The notes under the pieces: generated by a model | The model's database searches: none | Seen by the model: the letters and a program-made list of their open reading frames with translations, nothing else | Told to the model about the DNA's origin: nothing | Made by a program: the position numbers and the translations under genes | Part shown: one piece after another, positions 47,121 to 58,991 of the stretch | Position numbering within the stretch: the first letter of the stretch is position 1 | Layout of the letters: the number at the start of each line of letters is the position of its first letter | Assembly (NCBI GenBank): GCA_007570785.1 | Contig: ML664161.1 | Coordinates: forward strand, 2,887,260-2,951,259 | Length of the DNA: 64,000 bases | DNA from: Antilocapra americana | Taxonomy: Eukaryota; Chordata; Mammalia; Artiodactyla; Antilocapridae | Direction: 5' to 3'

Positions 47121-48037
47121 GTAGTACTGGAAAAGGTCAGTTTTTATTCCAATCCCAAAGAACAGTAATGCCAAAGAATGTTCAAACTATTGCACAATTG
47201 TACTCATCTCATGCTAGTAAAGTAATACTCAAGATTTTCCAAGTCAAGGTCCAACAGTATGCGAACCATGAACTTTCAGATGATCAAGATGGATTCAGAA
47301 AAGGCAGAGGATCCAGAGATCAAATTGCCAACAGCACTGGATCAAAAAACAAGAGAAAAAACAAGAGAGTTCCATAAAAATATCTACTTCTGCTTTATGA
47401 CTATGCCAAAGCCTTTGACTGTGTGAATCACAACAAACAGTGCACAATTCTTCAGCAGATGGGAATACCAGACCACTTCATCTGCCTTTTGAGAAATCCG
47501 TATGCAGTTGAGGAAGCAACAGTTAGAACTGGACATGGAACAACAGACTGGTTCCAAATAGAGAAAGGAATACGTCAGGCTAAATATTGTCACCCTGCTT
47601 ATTTAACTTACATGCAGAGTACATCATGAGAAATGCTGGACTGGATGAAGCACAAGCTGGAATCAAGATTGCTGGGAGAAATATCAATAACTTCAGATAT
47701 GCAGATGACACCACCCTTATGGCAGAAAGTGCAAAAGAAAGAGAGCCTCTTGATGAAAGTGAAAGAAGATTGTGAAAAAGTTGGCTAAAAACTCAACATT
47801 CAGAAAACTAAGATCATGGCATCTGGTTGCATCACTTCATGGCAAATAGATGGGGAAACAATGGAAACAGTGAAAGACTTTGTTGTGAGGGGCTTCAAAA
47901 TCACTGCAGATGGTGATTGCAGCCAGGAAATTAAAAGACACTTGCTTTATGGAAGAAAAGTTATGACCAACCTAGACAGCATATTAAAAAGTAGAGACAT
48001 TACTTTGCCAACAAAGGTCTGTCTAGTCAAGGTTAGG
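47121..48037 (+). mobile_element. BovB LINE fragment lacking the 3' end
   Basis: Runs from the start of the reverse transcriptase (ACTGGAAAAGGTCAG) through YAKAFDCVNHNKQ (near 47400), TTDWFQIEKGIRQ (near 47550) and NNFRYADDTTLMAES (near 47690), the YADD catalytic box being intact, to GTCTAGTCAAGG. It stops about 450-690 bp before the BovB 3' end, which plain retrotransposition cannot produce. Several frameshifts. Confidence 0.92.
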
Positions 48038-48063
48038 TTTTAATTTTTAAAATCAGACATGAA

Positions 48064-48250
48064 TGATGCTAGTGGTAAAGAGCCTGCCTGCCATTGAAGG
48101 AAACACAGGTCAATCCCTGGGTTAGTAAGATGCCCTGGAGGCAACCCACTCCAGGATGTTGCCTAGAGAATTTCATGGACAGAAGAGCCTAGTGGGCTAC
48201 AGTTCATGAATTCACAGAGTTAGACACGACTTAGTGACTGAACAACAACA
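48064..48250 (+). mobile_element. Bov-tA SINE, 5'-truncated
   Basis: Starts at GATGCTAGTGGTAAAG, missing the GGGCTTCCC head, and ends ACTTAGTGACTGAACAAC. An internal gap removes part of the GGAGAAGG block. Confidence 0.9.
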
Positions 48251-48252
48251 AA

Positions 48253-48730
48253 ATCCTGGCTGTGAGGAACTGGAGAGATGGCATTTTAAAAAAGATTCAA
48301 CCCAGTGTTGCTGTCTTTGATGATAGAGAGAGGCCCACAAGCCAAGAAATGGGTGTGGCTTCTGGAATCTGGAAAAGGCAAGAAATTGATTCTTCTCTAG
48401 GGCCTCCAGAAAGGATGCAGCCTTGAAAACACTTTGAATTTAAGCCCAATGTGGGCCAAGACAGCTTCTCAAGTGGCATTAGTGGTAAAAAAAAAACTCG
48501 CCTCCCAATGCAGGAGACATAAGAGACACAGGTTCAATCCCTGGGTTGGGAAGATTCCCTGGAGTAATAAAATGGCAACCCACTCCAATATTCATGCCTG
48601 GAGAATCCCATGGACAGAGAAGCCTGGTGGGCAACCATCCACGGGGTTGCAAAGAGTCGGACAGGACTGAGGCGACTTAGTACACACATGAAAACAGCAG
48701 CAATGTTGAATTTAATTAATATAATATAAC
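48253..48730 (+). mobile_element. MLT1-type LTR fragment split by a Bov-tA
   Basis: CACAAGCCAAGAAATGG, GAATCTGGAAAAGGCAAG, CTAGGGCCTCCAGAAAGGA and TTTAAGCCCAATGTG occur in MLT1 order up to 48455. The Bov-tA at 48460-48690 follows. The right-hand remnant is weak. Confidence 0.6.
48460..48690 (+). mobile_element. Bov-tA SINE, Bov-tA2-like
   Basis: Carries the AAGTGGCATTAGTGGTAAA head with an A-run expansion and GACATAAGAGACACAGG. Flanks AAGACAGC and AAAACAGC may be a short duplication. Confidence 0.88.
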
Positions 48731-48960
48731 CACTGAGAAATGAAACAATCTGGTTCAAAGACTCAAACTGTTTAAGAATCTAAAGAGGAGGGATTTAGAT
48801 CTCTCCATTTAAGAGGCAGTTACAAACCTCACAGAAGAGTTGACATCAGAAATTATTCTGCTCATGTCAGTGGAGGTCTAGTTCTTCTAACTAAATTTCC
48901 ATTTTATATCAAAGGACATGAGTCTGAAATATAAGTGAAGACACACTGTTGCATTGATAA

Positions 48961-49075
48961 GGGAAAAAGAAAAAGAAAAAGGTTTTTTGTTTTTGTTTTT
49001 GTTTTTTCCTTTCCTGAAAACAGTGAGCAGGCCTGAACATTCCAAGTTTTTTATTTTTTTTATTTTTTATTTTAT
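48961..49075. repeat. A-rich/T-rich low-complexity block
   Basis: Three AAAAAG units are followed by several TTTTTG units, and further on by T/A runs (49049-49075). Confidence 0.85.
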
Positions 49076-49573
49076 CTGCTCCTAATTCTGAATGTCTGTA
49101 ACTAAGTTTGCTTTTTCTGCCCCCTAACTCTACAGGAACTACACTTCACACCTATTTTCCTTTGACTCTATGCAAAATATATCTTTTATCTGGTGTTTAC
49201 CCTTACAACACTCTTCCCCTTATAGTTCTTTTTACATATCAGAAAGAAGGCCTCAGAGCCATTGGACTGCCAGACTCAATTACTGGGTTATTGCCAGCCT
49301 ATGACTGTCTTTGAAACAACCAGGAGGAAGAAATCAAGATCCTAACACCTTTTTTCCTCATAGACTCCTGACTGTGAGCCCTTATCTTATATATGTCCCT
49401 AGACTCCTCATGGGGGGTGGGGGGCAGGCACAGTTATTGAGGCATGAGCCTACTATATTCCCCTCTCTGAAGACTGAGAATTAAAGCCACCATTCTATTT
49501 CCTCCATACGCTGTCTCCATAATTTTTATTCCACTTTAGTGGGCAGAGAAAGACAAGCTTTTGGGCAGCAACA
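49012..49573 (+). mobile_element. Candidate solo ERV LTR
   Basis: TATA-like CTTATATATG near 49388, ATTAAA near 49481, then a pyrimidine-rich U5-like stretch ending GGGCAGCAACA. Layout and spacing fit an LTR, and the wording resembles ruminant ERV LTRs, but the 5' edge and flanking duplication are not clear. The 68-codon frame at 49108-49314 has no recognisable content. Confidence 0.5.
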
Positions 49574-50202
49574 ACACCCACCTATATATTCATGAACAAA
49601 TGCCCCATGTGTGTGTAAATAGAGGAGTGTAAATTTGGAGAGGGAATTTCATGAATAAAGGATAAATGATAAACTGAAAAGTAATAACACTGTATTAAAA
49701 ACAAGAGAGGTTTAAAATAAAATGAAAAGACAATGGCAATGTTCTGGGGATAAGTAAATTGTCTGCATCTACCAAGAAACACAAAACTCAACTGACAAAA
49801 GAAATTATTTTGATTTGCTCTTCAAAAATTATCTGTTTGGACTATTCTTTTCAGTATTAAAAATTTAATTTCTAAATTTGAAATAAAGACAATTTAATAT
49901 GATAATTTAGATTTCTTATTCCCTCAACAATATAGTAGGATGCATGAATAACCATTGTTATCTTTCTAGTGCATGGAATTTCAGCACTAGAAAGAAGTCC
50001 ACTTAAGTACTGGACACTACAGGCAGTAGGGATAATAGCAAATATACTAAAATATAGAGTGGCAAGTTGCCCATGTGACCAGTGGAAAAAAATGGCTTTG
50101 GTTTCAGAAATAATTTTGTCAGAAGCCCACTTCATACCATATCTAGCATTTGATTTTGCCCAGTTTAATTCACCTTCTCTTTTCATCTAGCTAGGAAAGA
50201 TC

Positions 50203-50967
50203 AATCAGTTCAGTTCAGTTGCTCAGTCATGTCTGACTCTTTGCAACCCCATGAACAACAGCACAGGCCTCCCTCCCTGTCCATCACCAACTCCTGAAGT
50301 TTACCCAAACTCATGTCAATTGAGTTGGTGATGCCATCCAGCCATCTCATTCTCTGTCATTCCCTTCTCCTCCTGCCTTCAATCTTTCCAAACATCAGGG
50401 TCATTTCCAATGACTTGGTTCTTCACATTAGGTGTCCAAAGTATTGCAGTTTCAGCTTCAACATCAGTCCTTCCAAGGAACACCCAGGATTGATCTCCTT
50501 TAGGATGGACTGGTTGGATCTCCTCCCAGTCCAAGGGACTCCCAAGAGTCTTCCCCAACACCACAGTTCAAAAGCATCAATTCTTCAGCACTCAGCTTTC
50601 TTTATAGTCTAACTCTCACATCCGTATATGACCACTGGAAAAACCATAGCCTTGACTAGACAGACCTTTGTTGACAAAGTAATGTCTCTACTTTTTCAAT
50701 ATGCTATCTAGGTTGGTCATAACTTTCCTTCTAAGGAGTAAGCGTCTTTTAATTTCATGGTTGCAATCACCATCTGCAGTGATTTTGGAGCCCAGAAAAA
50801 TAAAGTCAGCCACTGTTTCCACTCTTTCCCCATCTATTTGCCATGAAGTGATTGGACCAGATGCCATGATCTTAGTTTTCTGAATGTTGAGCTTTAAGCC
50901 AACTTTTTCACTCTTCTCATTCACTTTCATCAAGAGGCTCTTTAGTTCTTCTTCACTTTCTGCCATA
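50203..50967 (-). mobile_element. BovB LINE, 5'-truncated 3' end
   Basis: Antisense copy from the CAGTTCAGTTCAGTTGCTC tail to the MAES box of the reverse transcriptase. The sense frame 50688-50966 is open for 92 codons (MAESEEELKSLLMKV ... LNIQKTKIMASG ... FIFLGSKITADGDC), so this is the least damaged RT stretch in the window. It lacks the YADD box and everything 5' of it, so it cannot be active. Confidence 0.95.
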
Positions 50968-51374
50968 ATACCTTCTAAATGAATTTGTTATGAAAATTAA
51001 ATTAAATGTGTTAATACATGTGAACACATTAGTCCAAAGATAGAAACTGGATAAATTTAAGCTTCCTATTTTTTCTTTCTTTCTTTTCTTTTATTCTCAC
51101 CGGTCATTCTCTAGAGATTTTATTTTTTTATTGAAGCTCAGTTCAAGAGTTCAAAATATCTGCAAGGTGGATCCTGAAGATTCTATGAATAGAGACTTTC
51201 AAGAATAGATAAAGGACCACATCATTCTATCAGAAACAAACAGAAATTTGTATGAGTAAATGTTTTTAGTCTTTATACACTCTTAACATTTTGACATTAA
51301 CTCTGGAATACACAATTTTATCAATAAACAGTTTGAAGAAACAAAAATATACTGTAATATCCTTGTTCAAAGAT

Positions 51375-51592
51375 TTCTTAGACCCTTAAATAACATGGGT
51401 TTGAAATGCACAGTTCCACTTATAGGAATAATTTTTCCTAATAATAAATACTATAGTACTATAATATCCTCCATGATTTGAATCCAAGGCTGTAGAACCT
51501 TGTATACAGAGGTTACCTATAAATTATACTGAATTTTCAATTTCAAAGGAAGTTGAGTCCCAGTAAGCCCAGCATTGTTCAAGTGTCAACTG
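51375..51592. mobile_element. Tigger-family DNA transposon relic (MITE)
   Basis: GACCCTTAAATAACATGGGT at the left and ATTGTTCAAGTGTCAACTG at the right are near-inverted termini of the Tigger3/4 type, followed on the right by the TA expected of Tc1/mariner insertion. The interior GTTCCACTTATAGGAATAAT and TGGAACC-like box fit. About 215 bp, no transposase. Confidence 0.78.
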
Positions 51593-51806
51593 TACATCCA
51601 GGTAGCCAATCCCCAAACATCAAGTCAGTTCTGGGCTCCATACTTATTTCCTTGATTCTAGATCTTTCTAAGTAAGTTCATATATGTAACCCTAGTCAGT
51701 CATGTTCTGCCCCCTCCTTAATGCTTCTAGAGTCTATAAAACCTGCTCCTGTCCAAACATCTCTTGGAAAGAAGGCTCCACTGCTTGTAAGGCACTGTAC
51801 TCCCCC

Positions 51807-51864
51807 AGTCTATAGGTTATTTCCCCTTGAATGTATACATAGTCTATAGATTATTTCCCCTTGA
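51807..51864 (+). repeat. 34 bp period partial tandem duplication
   Basis: 51807-51830 and 51841-51864 share 23 of 24 bases (AGTCTATAGGTTATTTCCCC against AGTCTATAGATTATTTCCCC). Confidence 0.92.
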
Positions 51865-52050
51865 ACACCAAACTCATTACTAAATTGTTTTATTTTTGTC
51901 ATTTGACAAAAATGAATATAAACAGGTTTTAAGCAAAATTTCTGTAAAAGTTTCCTCATAAGAAAGAGCAACTGCAAAGATGAGGTTCAATTTCATACTT
52001 AGAAGTTAACTTCTCTCATTTTAAAACTGCTTACTCATTGCATATAAATA

Positions 52051-52263
52051 GGGCGTCCCAAATGGCTCAGGGGTAAAGAATCTGCCTGCCAATGCAGGAG
52101 ATACAGGCTCAATCTCTGGGTTTGGAGGAACCCCTGGAGGAGGAAATGGCAACCCACTACAGTATTCTTGCCTGGAAAATCCCATGGACCAAGTAATCTC
52201 ATGGGCTACTGTTCATGGTGTTACAAAGAGTCAGACACAACTGAGTGACTGAACATGCAGGCA
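52051..52263 (+). mobile_element. Bov-tA SINE
   Basis: Forward copy; perfect 10 bp duplication CATATAAATA at 52041-52050 and 52264-52273. Confidence 0.95.
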
Positions 52264-53123
52264 CATATAAATAATGATCTCCATTGTACTAATGGTAGAA
52301 AAAGAATGTAATTAGAAAAAGGTATAAACCATCCAGTGTGGCTCTATAATTTAGGTAGAGATCAAAAAATCTACTTACATTATACACAATAGAAGCCTGG
52401 ATAACAAACAGAATATCTCTACTCCCAAGTTGATGGAGGAGATAAGATTTGGGCTTCTACGTCCTTGAATTTTAATTATTTTTATAATTATTAGGTTTCT
52501 TTAACTTCCACAATGATTAGTTTGTAAGAAAACCTTTTATATTACAAGTTTCTGAGTTTATTTTCTAATAACACAAATTTATGAGTAGATAGAGCACTGT
52601 AAATAATTTCTGGAGGTAATAAAAATGAAATCTGAGATTGAAGTCTAGTGTTATAAACAGAATTAGTTTGAAAAATTTACAAATAACATATTTCTTAATT
52701 CATGTCATTTCTCCCTCATTCTTTATTACAGGGTTCATTAATACTATTCAAAAGTCTTTATGAATATATTTTATGAAACATTCATTTCCCAGAGGTTATC
52801 TTTTCTTAAAGTAGAAAAGAAAATAAAACAAAAATCCAAAAATAAACAATGAAATAAACACAAGTAAATGCATATTCAGAGCTTTAGAGATTTAGGTTAA
52901 GGGAAAAGAAAATCTTACTTCTATTACAAAGTTAATATTTAAACCAAGTTTTTCCTTTATGATCTTGATCTTTACTTTCCTCAGCTCACTTATAATGGAA
53001 ACCCTAAACATGCAGACTGAGCCCTCCCTAACCCCAGAGCCAACCTTGAGAAATACAGCCAGGAGGAAATACAGTGAGTCCCTTCAGAGCCCAGGTTCCC
53101 TAATCCTGCTGGCTTGATCCAGT

Positions 53124-53800
53124 TGTGAGAATTCTCACAACAGAATTCAGTGTCTGGTTTTTTATTTTGTTCATCTTACCAACATATGGGCCTGATACCA
53201 AGTAAAACGCCCTGTGGGGCTACTGGGCAAAAAAGCCTTTCTGTTTCCGCCCATTTCTTGGTTATAGGAAATAGGCTTCATTCAGCCTCCTTGGCCTTCC
53301 CTGAGTTCCAATGAGCAGGTTGAAACAGTTGCTAATTACTGAAGGGAGAAGATGTGGAAACAGAGGAGGAACAGTCAAAAGAAACAATATAGCAGCCTTG
53401 GGGCAGGGTCCTGGTTCCCTCTCAAACGATACACATAGCAATATCTTTGAGATGTTTTGCAGATGCTGAAATCCCCTCAGGTGGGAGAAGTTAAATTATG
53501 TTGCCCACCAGGATGTGGACCCCCACCTGTCAGAACCAGGAAGTTGATGATGCTAACTCCCACTTGCCTCACCACCAACCAACCAGAAGAATGTCCACAG
53601 ACTGATAATACCTTCTTTGAACCATTACTATAAAACTTCTCACTACCCCTCCAGGTTAGGATACACAGTTTTGAGTGCTAGAGCCTATTGTGTCCCCCTT
53701 TGCCTGGCAAAGCAATAAAGCTATTCTTTTCCACTTGACCCAAAACTCTGTCTCTGAGAATCAATTTGGTGTCGGGATACAGTGGCTAGATTTGGCTTCA
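53124..53800 (+). mobile_element. Solo ERV LTR
   Basis: Begins TGTGAGAATTCTCACAAC and ends TTTGGCTTCA. TATA-like CTATAAAAC at about 53629, AATAAA at about 53713 in GGCAAAGCAATAAAGC, then CTCTGTCTCTGAGAAT. The promoter to poly(A)-signal spacing fits an LTR with a short R region. No gag, pol or env sequence is seen beside it. Flanking bases show no clear duplication, so the edges may be off by a few bases. Confidence 0.72.
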
Positions 53801-54112
53801 GAACTTTCACTGAATTTCTGACACCTTTCTCAGCTTTACCAAACTTTGCTCCTTGGGATTACTTCATAGTTTCTGTAAGGTATCTGACTTCTGGCAGGAT
53901 TACCAGATTCAGCAAACAAAACGAAACAAAACAGAACACCAAATTAATTGTGAATTTTAGCTAAACAAGTAATAACTTTATTTTAGTATAAGTATACCTC
54001 ATGCAGATTTATGAGAAATCTGATATTAAAAAAATATTTCTTATTTAGTTGACCTAAACAATATATTCTAATTTAACTGGGTATCCTGTTTCTTATCCAT
54101 TAATCCTACCTG

Positions 54113-54250
54113 CACTATGTGTCTAGAAATATGTTAGATATTTTACATGTAGTTTCTCAGATTTCTATGACAGCCAGGAGATAGTTATCAGCACTCCCAT
54201 GTCAAAGATAAGGAAACTAAGGGCAGGAAAGATTCAGTTATTTGCTCTTT
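54113..54250 (-). mobile_element. MIR SINE
   Basis: Antisense MIR order: CTATGTGTCTAGAAATATGT, TTTACATGTAGTTTCTCAG, ATGTCAAAGATAAGGAAACT, GATTCAGTTATTTGCTC. Confidence 0.65.
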
Positions 54251-54522
54251 CCCTTTCCCACTGATCCATAACAATTCTAATACAAAAGAAGCAAAGTGTG
54301 GAAAAGATGGACCTTGGTTCTTCCATCAGACCACAGGGCTCAAGCTAGAGCTCTGGATTTTACTAATACCTATGGTATGTTGAGCAGCTTAAGTTCTTGA
54401 AATACTCTCAGTATCCTTGTCACCACCTGTTGATGATGATCCTACTGTCTTAGAAAGCTGTCTGTCCTAATGAAAGTGAAGTCCCATGCAGAGAACAGAC
54501 ACGTGTCAGTGAGACAATCTGG

Positions 54523-57500
54523 TGTCATTTCGGGGGTTCCTGACAGCTCCGGCACCGTAGCCATTTATGTCTCAATGAGAATAATTCAGTAAGAGCAAAG
54601 TGATAGGTAAGAAGTGATTTATTAGAAGAGGATGTTTGTGAGGCTTATAAGTAAGTGGGCAGGAAATGCCATACCACAGAACTTAGAGGGCAAAAGTTTT
54701 AAAATCAAAGGAAAAGTAAGGTGGGGGAAGAAGAACTTATTTGTCTTTCTTAAGTAGATGCCATGCTTCCATCATTAGTTACTCCTCCAGGATGAGTAGA
54801 GGAGTTTTCCTGTTTCTGCATGATCAAGCTAAGTTTCTAAATTATGGTTTTTTATGTGTTTTTAGGGATTATTAACATACTGAGTTCACCGAGGTCATTT
54901 TAGGAATCAGCAAACTAAAATGGACTGGAATGGGTGAATTTAACTCAGATGACAATTATATCTACTACTGTGGGCAAGAATCCCTTAGAAGAAATGGAGT
55001 AGCCATCATAGTAAATAAAAGAGTCCAAAATACAGTATTTGGATGCAATCTCTCAAACAACAGAATGATCTCTGTTCATTTCCAAGGCAAGCCATTCAAT
55101 AACACAGTAATCCAAGTCTATGCCCTGAGGATTAATGCTGAAGAAGCTGAAATTGAACGGTTCTATGAAGACCTTCTAGAACTAACACCAAAAAAGATGT
55201 CCTTTTCATTACAGGGGACAGGAATGCAAAAGTAGGAAGACAAGAGATACCTGGAGTAACAGGCAAATTTGGCCTTGGAGTACAGAATGAAGCAGTGCAA
55301 AAGCTAACAGCTTTTGCCAAGAGAACTCACTGTTTATAGCAAACACCCTCTTTCAACAACACAATAGAAGACACTAACATGGACATCACCAGATGCTCAA
55401 CACTGAAATCAGACTGATTAGATTTTTTGCAGCCAAAGATGGAGAAACACTACACAGTCAGCAAAAACAAGACTGCAGTCTGACTGTGGCTCAGATCATG
55501 AACTCCTTACTGCCGAATTCAGAGTTAAATTGAAGAAAGTAGGGAAAACCACTAGACCATTCAGGTATGATCTAAATCAAATCCCTTATATTTATACGGT
55601 GGAAGTGAGAAATAGATTCAAGGGATTAGATCTGATAGACAGAGCGCCTGAAGAACTATGGACAGAGGTTCATGACATTGTATAGGAGACATGAATCGAG
55701 ACCATCCCCAAGATAAAGAAATGCAAAAAGGCAAAATGGTTGTCTGACAAGGTGTTACAAATACCTAAGAAAAGAAGAGAAGTAAAAGGCAAATGAGAAA
55801 AGGAAAGATATACCCATTTGAATGCAGAGTTCCAAAGAATAGGAAGGAGAGATAAGAAATCCTACTCAGTGATCAATGCAGAGAAATAGAGGAAAACAAT
55901 AGAATGAGAAAGACTAGAGATCTCTTCAGGAAAATTAGAGATACCAAGGGAACATGTCATGCAAACATGGGCACAATAAAGGACATAAATGGTATGGACC
56001 TAACAGAAGCAGAAGATATTAAGAAGAGGTGGCAAGAATACACAAAAGAAGTACAAGAGAGATCTTCATGACCCAGATAACCACGATGGTATAATCACTC
56101 ACCTAGAGCCAGATATCCTGGAGTACGAAGTATAGTGGGCTTTGGGAAGCATCACTACAAACAAAACTATTGGAGGTGATGGAATTCCAGTTGAGCTAAT
56201 TCAAATCCTGAAAGATGATTCTGTGAAAGTGCTGCACTCAGTATGCTAGAAAATTTGGAAAACTCAGCAGTGGCCACAGGGCTGGAAAAGGTCAGTTTTC
56301 ATTCCTATTCCAAAGAAATGTAATGCCAAAGGATGCTAAAACTACTGCACAATTGCATTCATCTCACATGCTAGTAAAGTAATGCTCAAAATTCTCCAAG
56401 CCAGGCTTCAACTCTATGTGAATCGTGAACTTCCAGATTTTCAAGATGGATTTAGATAAGGCAGAGGAACCAGAGATCAAATTGCCAACATCTGTTGAAT
56501 CAACAACAACAACAAAAAAGAGAGTTCCAGAAAAACGTCTACTTCTGCTTTATAACTATGCCAAAACTTTTGACTGTGTGAATCACAACAAACTGTGGAC
56601 AATTCTTCAATAGAAGGGAATACCAGACTACCTCACCTGCCTCTTGAGAAATCTGTATGCAGGTCAAGAAGCAAAAGTTAGAGCTGGACATGGAACAACA
56701 GACTGGTTCCAAATAGGAAAAGGAGTATGTCAAGGCTGAATATTGTCACCCTGCTTATTTAACTTATATGCAGAGTACATCATGAGAAATGCTGGGCTGG
56801 ATAAAGCACAATTTGGAATCAAGATTGCTGGGAGAAAGATCAATATCTCAGATATGCAGATGACACCACCCTTATGGCAGAAAGCAAAGAACTAGAGAGC
56901 CTCTTGATGAAAGTGAAAGAGGAGAGTGAAAAAGTTGGTTTAAAGCTCAACATTCAGAAAACTAAGATCATGGCATCTGGTCGCATCACTTCATGGCAAA
57001 TAGATGGGGGAAACAATGGAAACAGTGAAATACTTTGTTTTGGGGGGCTTCAAAATCACTGCAGATGGTGACTGCAGCCATGGAATTAAAAGATATTTGC
57101 TCCTTGGAAGAATAGTTATGCCCAACCTAGACAGCATATTAAAAAGCAGAGACATTACTTTGCCAACATAGGTCCGTCTAACCAAAGCTATGGCTTTTCC
57201 AGTGGTCATCTATGGAAGTGAGAGTTAGACTATAAAGAAAGCTAAATACCAAAGAATTGATGCTTTTGAACTGCGGTGTTGAAGAGTCTTGAAAGTTCCT
57301 TGGACTGCAAGGAGATCCAACCAGTCCATCCTAAAGGAAATTAGTCCTGAATATTCATTGGAAGGACTGATGCTGAAGCTGAAACGCCAATATTTTGGCC
57401 ACCTGAAGCGAAGAGCTGACTCATTTGAAAAGAATCTGATGCTGGGAAAGTTTGAAGGTGGTAGGAGAAGAGGATGACAGAGATGGTTGGATGGCATCAC

Positions 57501-57796
57501 CGACTCAATGGACATAAGTTTGAGTAAATTCCAGGAGGGAAGCCTGGCTTGCTGCAGTCCATGGGGGTCTCAAAGCATCGGACATGACTGAACAACTGAA
57601 CTGAACTGAACTGAACTGAGTTCTCTGGGCTGAATGTGGGTCTCATGCCACCTTGTTTTGTTGTTTGGGGGCAGATATCATGCTTCTGTTAAATGGTTTT
57701 GTTGCTAATCATGCTTGCTTGGTTTTGTGGCTAAGCAAATCCACTTTCTTGAGCAATTATTAACTTTCAGGGGTCTCCCATATAGTTTCTATTTAC
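54523..57796 (-). mobile_element. ERV LTR split by a BovB
   Basis: The two ends 54523-54892 and 57620-57796 read as one minus-strand LTR of about 545 bp: starting TGTAAATAGAAACTATATGG (from 57796 down, then GGGAGACCCCTGAAAG), with a poly(A)-signal-like TTTATTAGA antisense near 54620, and ending near 54523 after GGAACCCCCGAAATGACA. Family wording is that of ruminant ERV LTRs. No internal viral genes. Confidence 0.6.
54893..57619 (+). mobile_element. BovB (RTE) LINE, longest copy, about 2.7 kb
   Basis: Contains the C-terminal half of the APE-type endonuclease (54930-55235: RRNGVAIIVNKRVQN, NRMISVHFQGKPFNN, then in another frame FITGDRNAKVG), the connector, the reverse transcriptase (YAKTFDCVNHNKLW near 56560, RYADDTTLMAES near 56853, catalytic box intact) and the GAACTGAACTGAACTGAG tail. 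A full BovB is about 3.2 kb, so the 5' end is missing. Frameshifts and stops occur in every domain; inactive. CTGAGTTC at 54880 and 57617 may be part of the target-site duplication. Confidence 0.95.
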
Positions 57797-58967
57797 AGTA
57801 CCCTAGTGGTATTAACTATTTAATCACTTACTTCGTCCCTTCTCTTCGTCCTTATCATTAGCAGTTAATAAATTTTTAACTAATGTTATTATTAACATGA
57901 ATATTACAATAGACTTAAATTTGTTAATCCAAATACTACTTGGTCAGTACCTTCTTAAGAATATCTAGACTACAACAGTAAGCTATATTGTTATTATGTA
58001 TAGGTCATGTGTGAGGCACATTCCTTAAGGGCTCAGTTACTTTTATGTAACCACATTAATTTTAACAGATGTTTTCCTAATAGATATTGTATAATTCTTC
58101 CCTGAATGTCAAAGAACACATTAATGAAAGCATTACACAAATTTTTTTTTTTGTCTAAAGGCTAATATTTTGTCACTACTTACAGACGCTTACATACCAG
58201 AGGTTATAGGCTCCCCACCCCGATAGCTGTTGGTCTGATTTAGTCTGTGACCTCTTAGTTTTGTTGTAAAGTTGCTTGCTTCCTGCCTTAGCCATCAGAA
58301 ATCTGCTGCTTTTGATTTGTCTCTCATCCTAAAAGATGAAGAAATAATTCTTCCAGAATTTAGGGCATATTATAAGTCCATACGTTCTAAAGAATGAAAT
58401 ACAGTCTTTTCTGTGAACTAAATATCAAAGAAGTATTTCATGACAGCCTTTTTCTGGAAGTTCAGAATATTTGGGTTGTGGTTTTATTTTCCCTTTGCTT
58501 CCCATCTCTTGAGTTCCTTAATTTGTGTTCTGCAAAATCCAAGTTACTGACAGCCTGATTTCTAACCAAAGTGTGTGTGTTGTATTTAACTGCATTGTTT
58601 TCTCAAAAGAAAATAAATAAAAGAGTAAAATTAGGTAGATGGTTATGATGCTGACATAAAACATAATTAGTCACATCAATCACTATTCCATTGCCATCAG
58701 CACACAAACATGTTGCAATATCTACCACAAAAATGAAAAACAATCAAAAAACCTCCTGTTCTCTCTTACTATCATATCCCCAGATTCAATTCCCCTTAAG
58801 AGTAAAGTTCATAGAAAAGATGATTCAAGTTGCAATTTCTAATCATTTTCCTCTCATAATTTTTTTTCTTTTAACTAAGATTTTAGTTTCTATGTTTTCA
58901 TCAAAACATCAGGTATCTTTGTCACTCACTCACCAATAACCTCCATAATTGCAAAGCCACAAACCTA

Positions 58968-58991
58968 TATATATATATATATATATATATA
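58968..58991. repeat. TA microsatellite
   Basis: About twelve TA units inside an L2 relic. Confidence 0.95.

Noticed and set aside
50203..50967. Long target duplication around this BovB, like that at 15811-18128
   Set aside because: Flanks share only ACCTTCT and scattered bases (about 60 percent with a gap), not better than chance in A+T-rich DNA.
51690..51905. LTR with TCTATAAAACC and TGTCCAAACATCTCTTGG
   Set aside because: Looks LTR-like, but I find no poly(A) signal, no TG...CA ends and no family match, so it is not listed as an LTR.
54893..57619. Active or domesticated BovB
   Set aside because: Stops and frameshifts occur in endonuclease, connector and RT, and the 5' end is missing.
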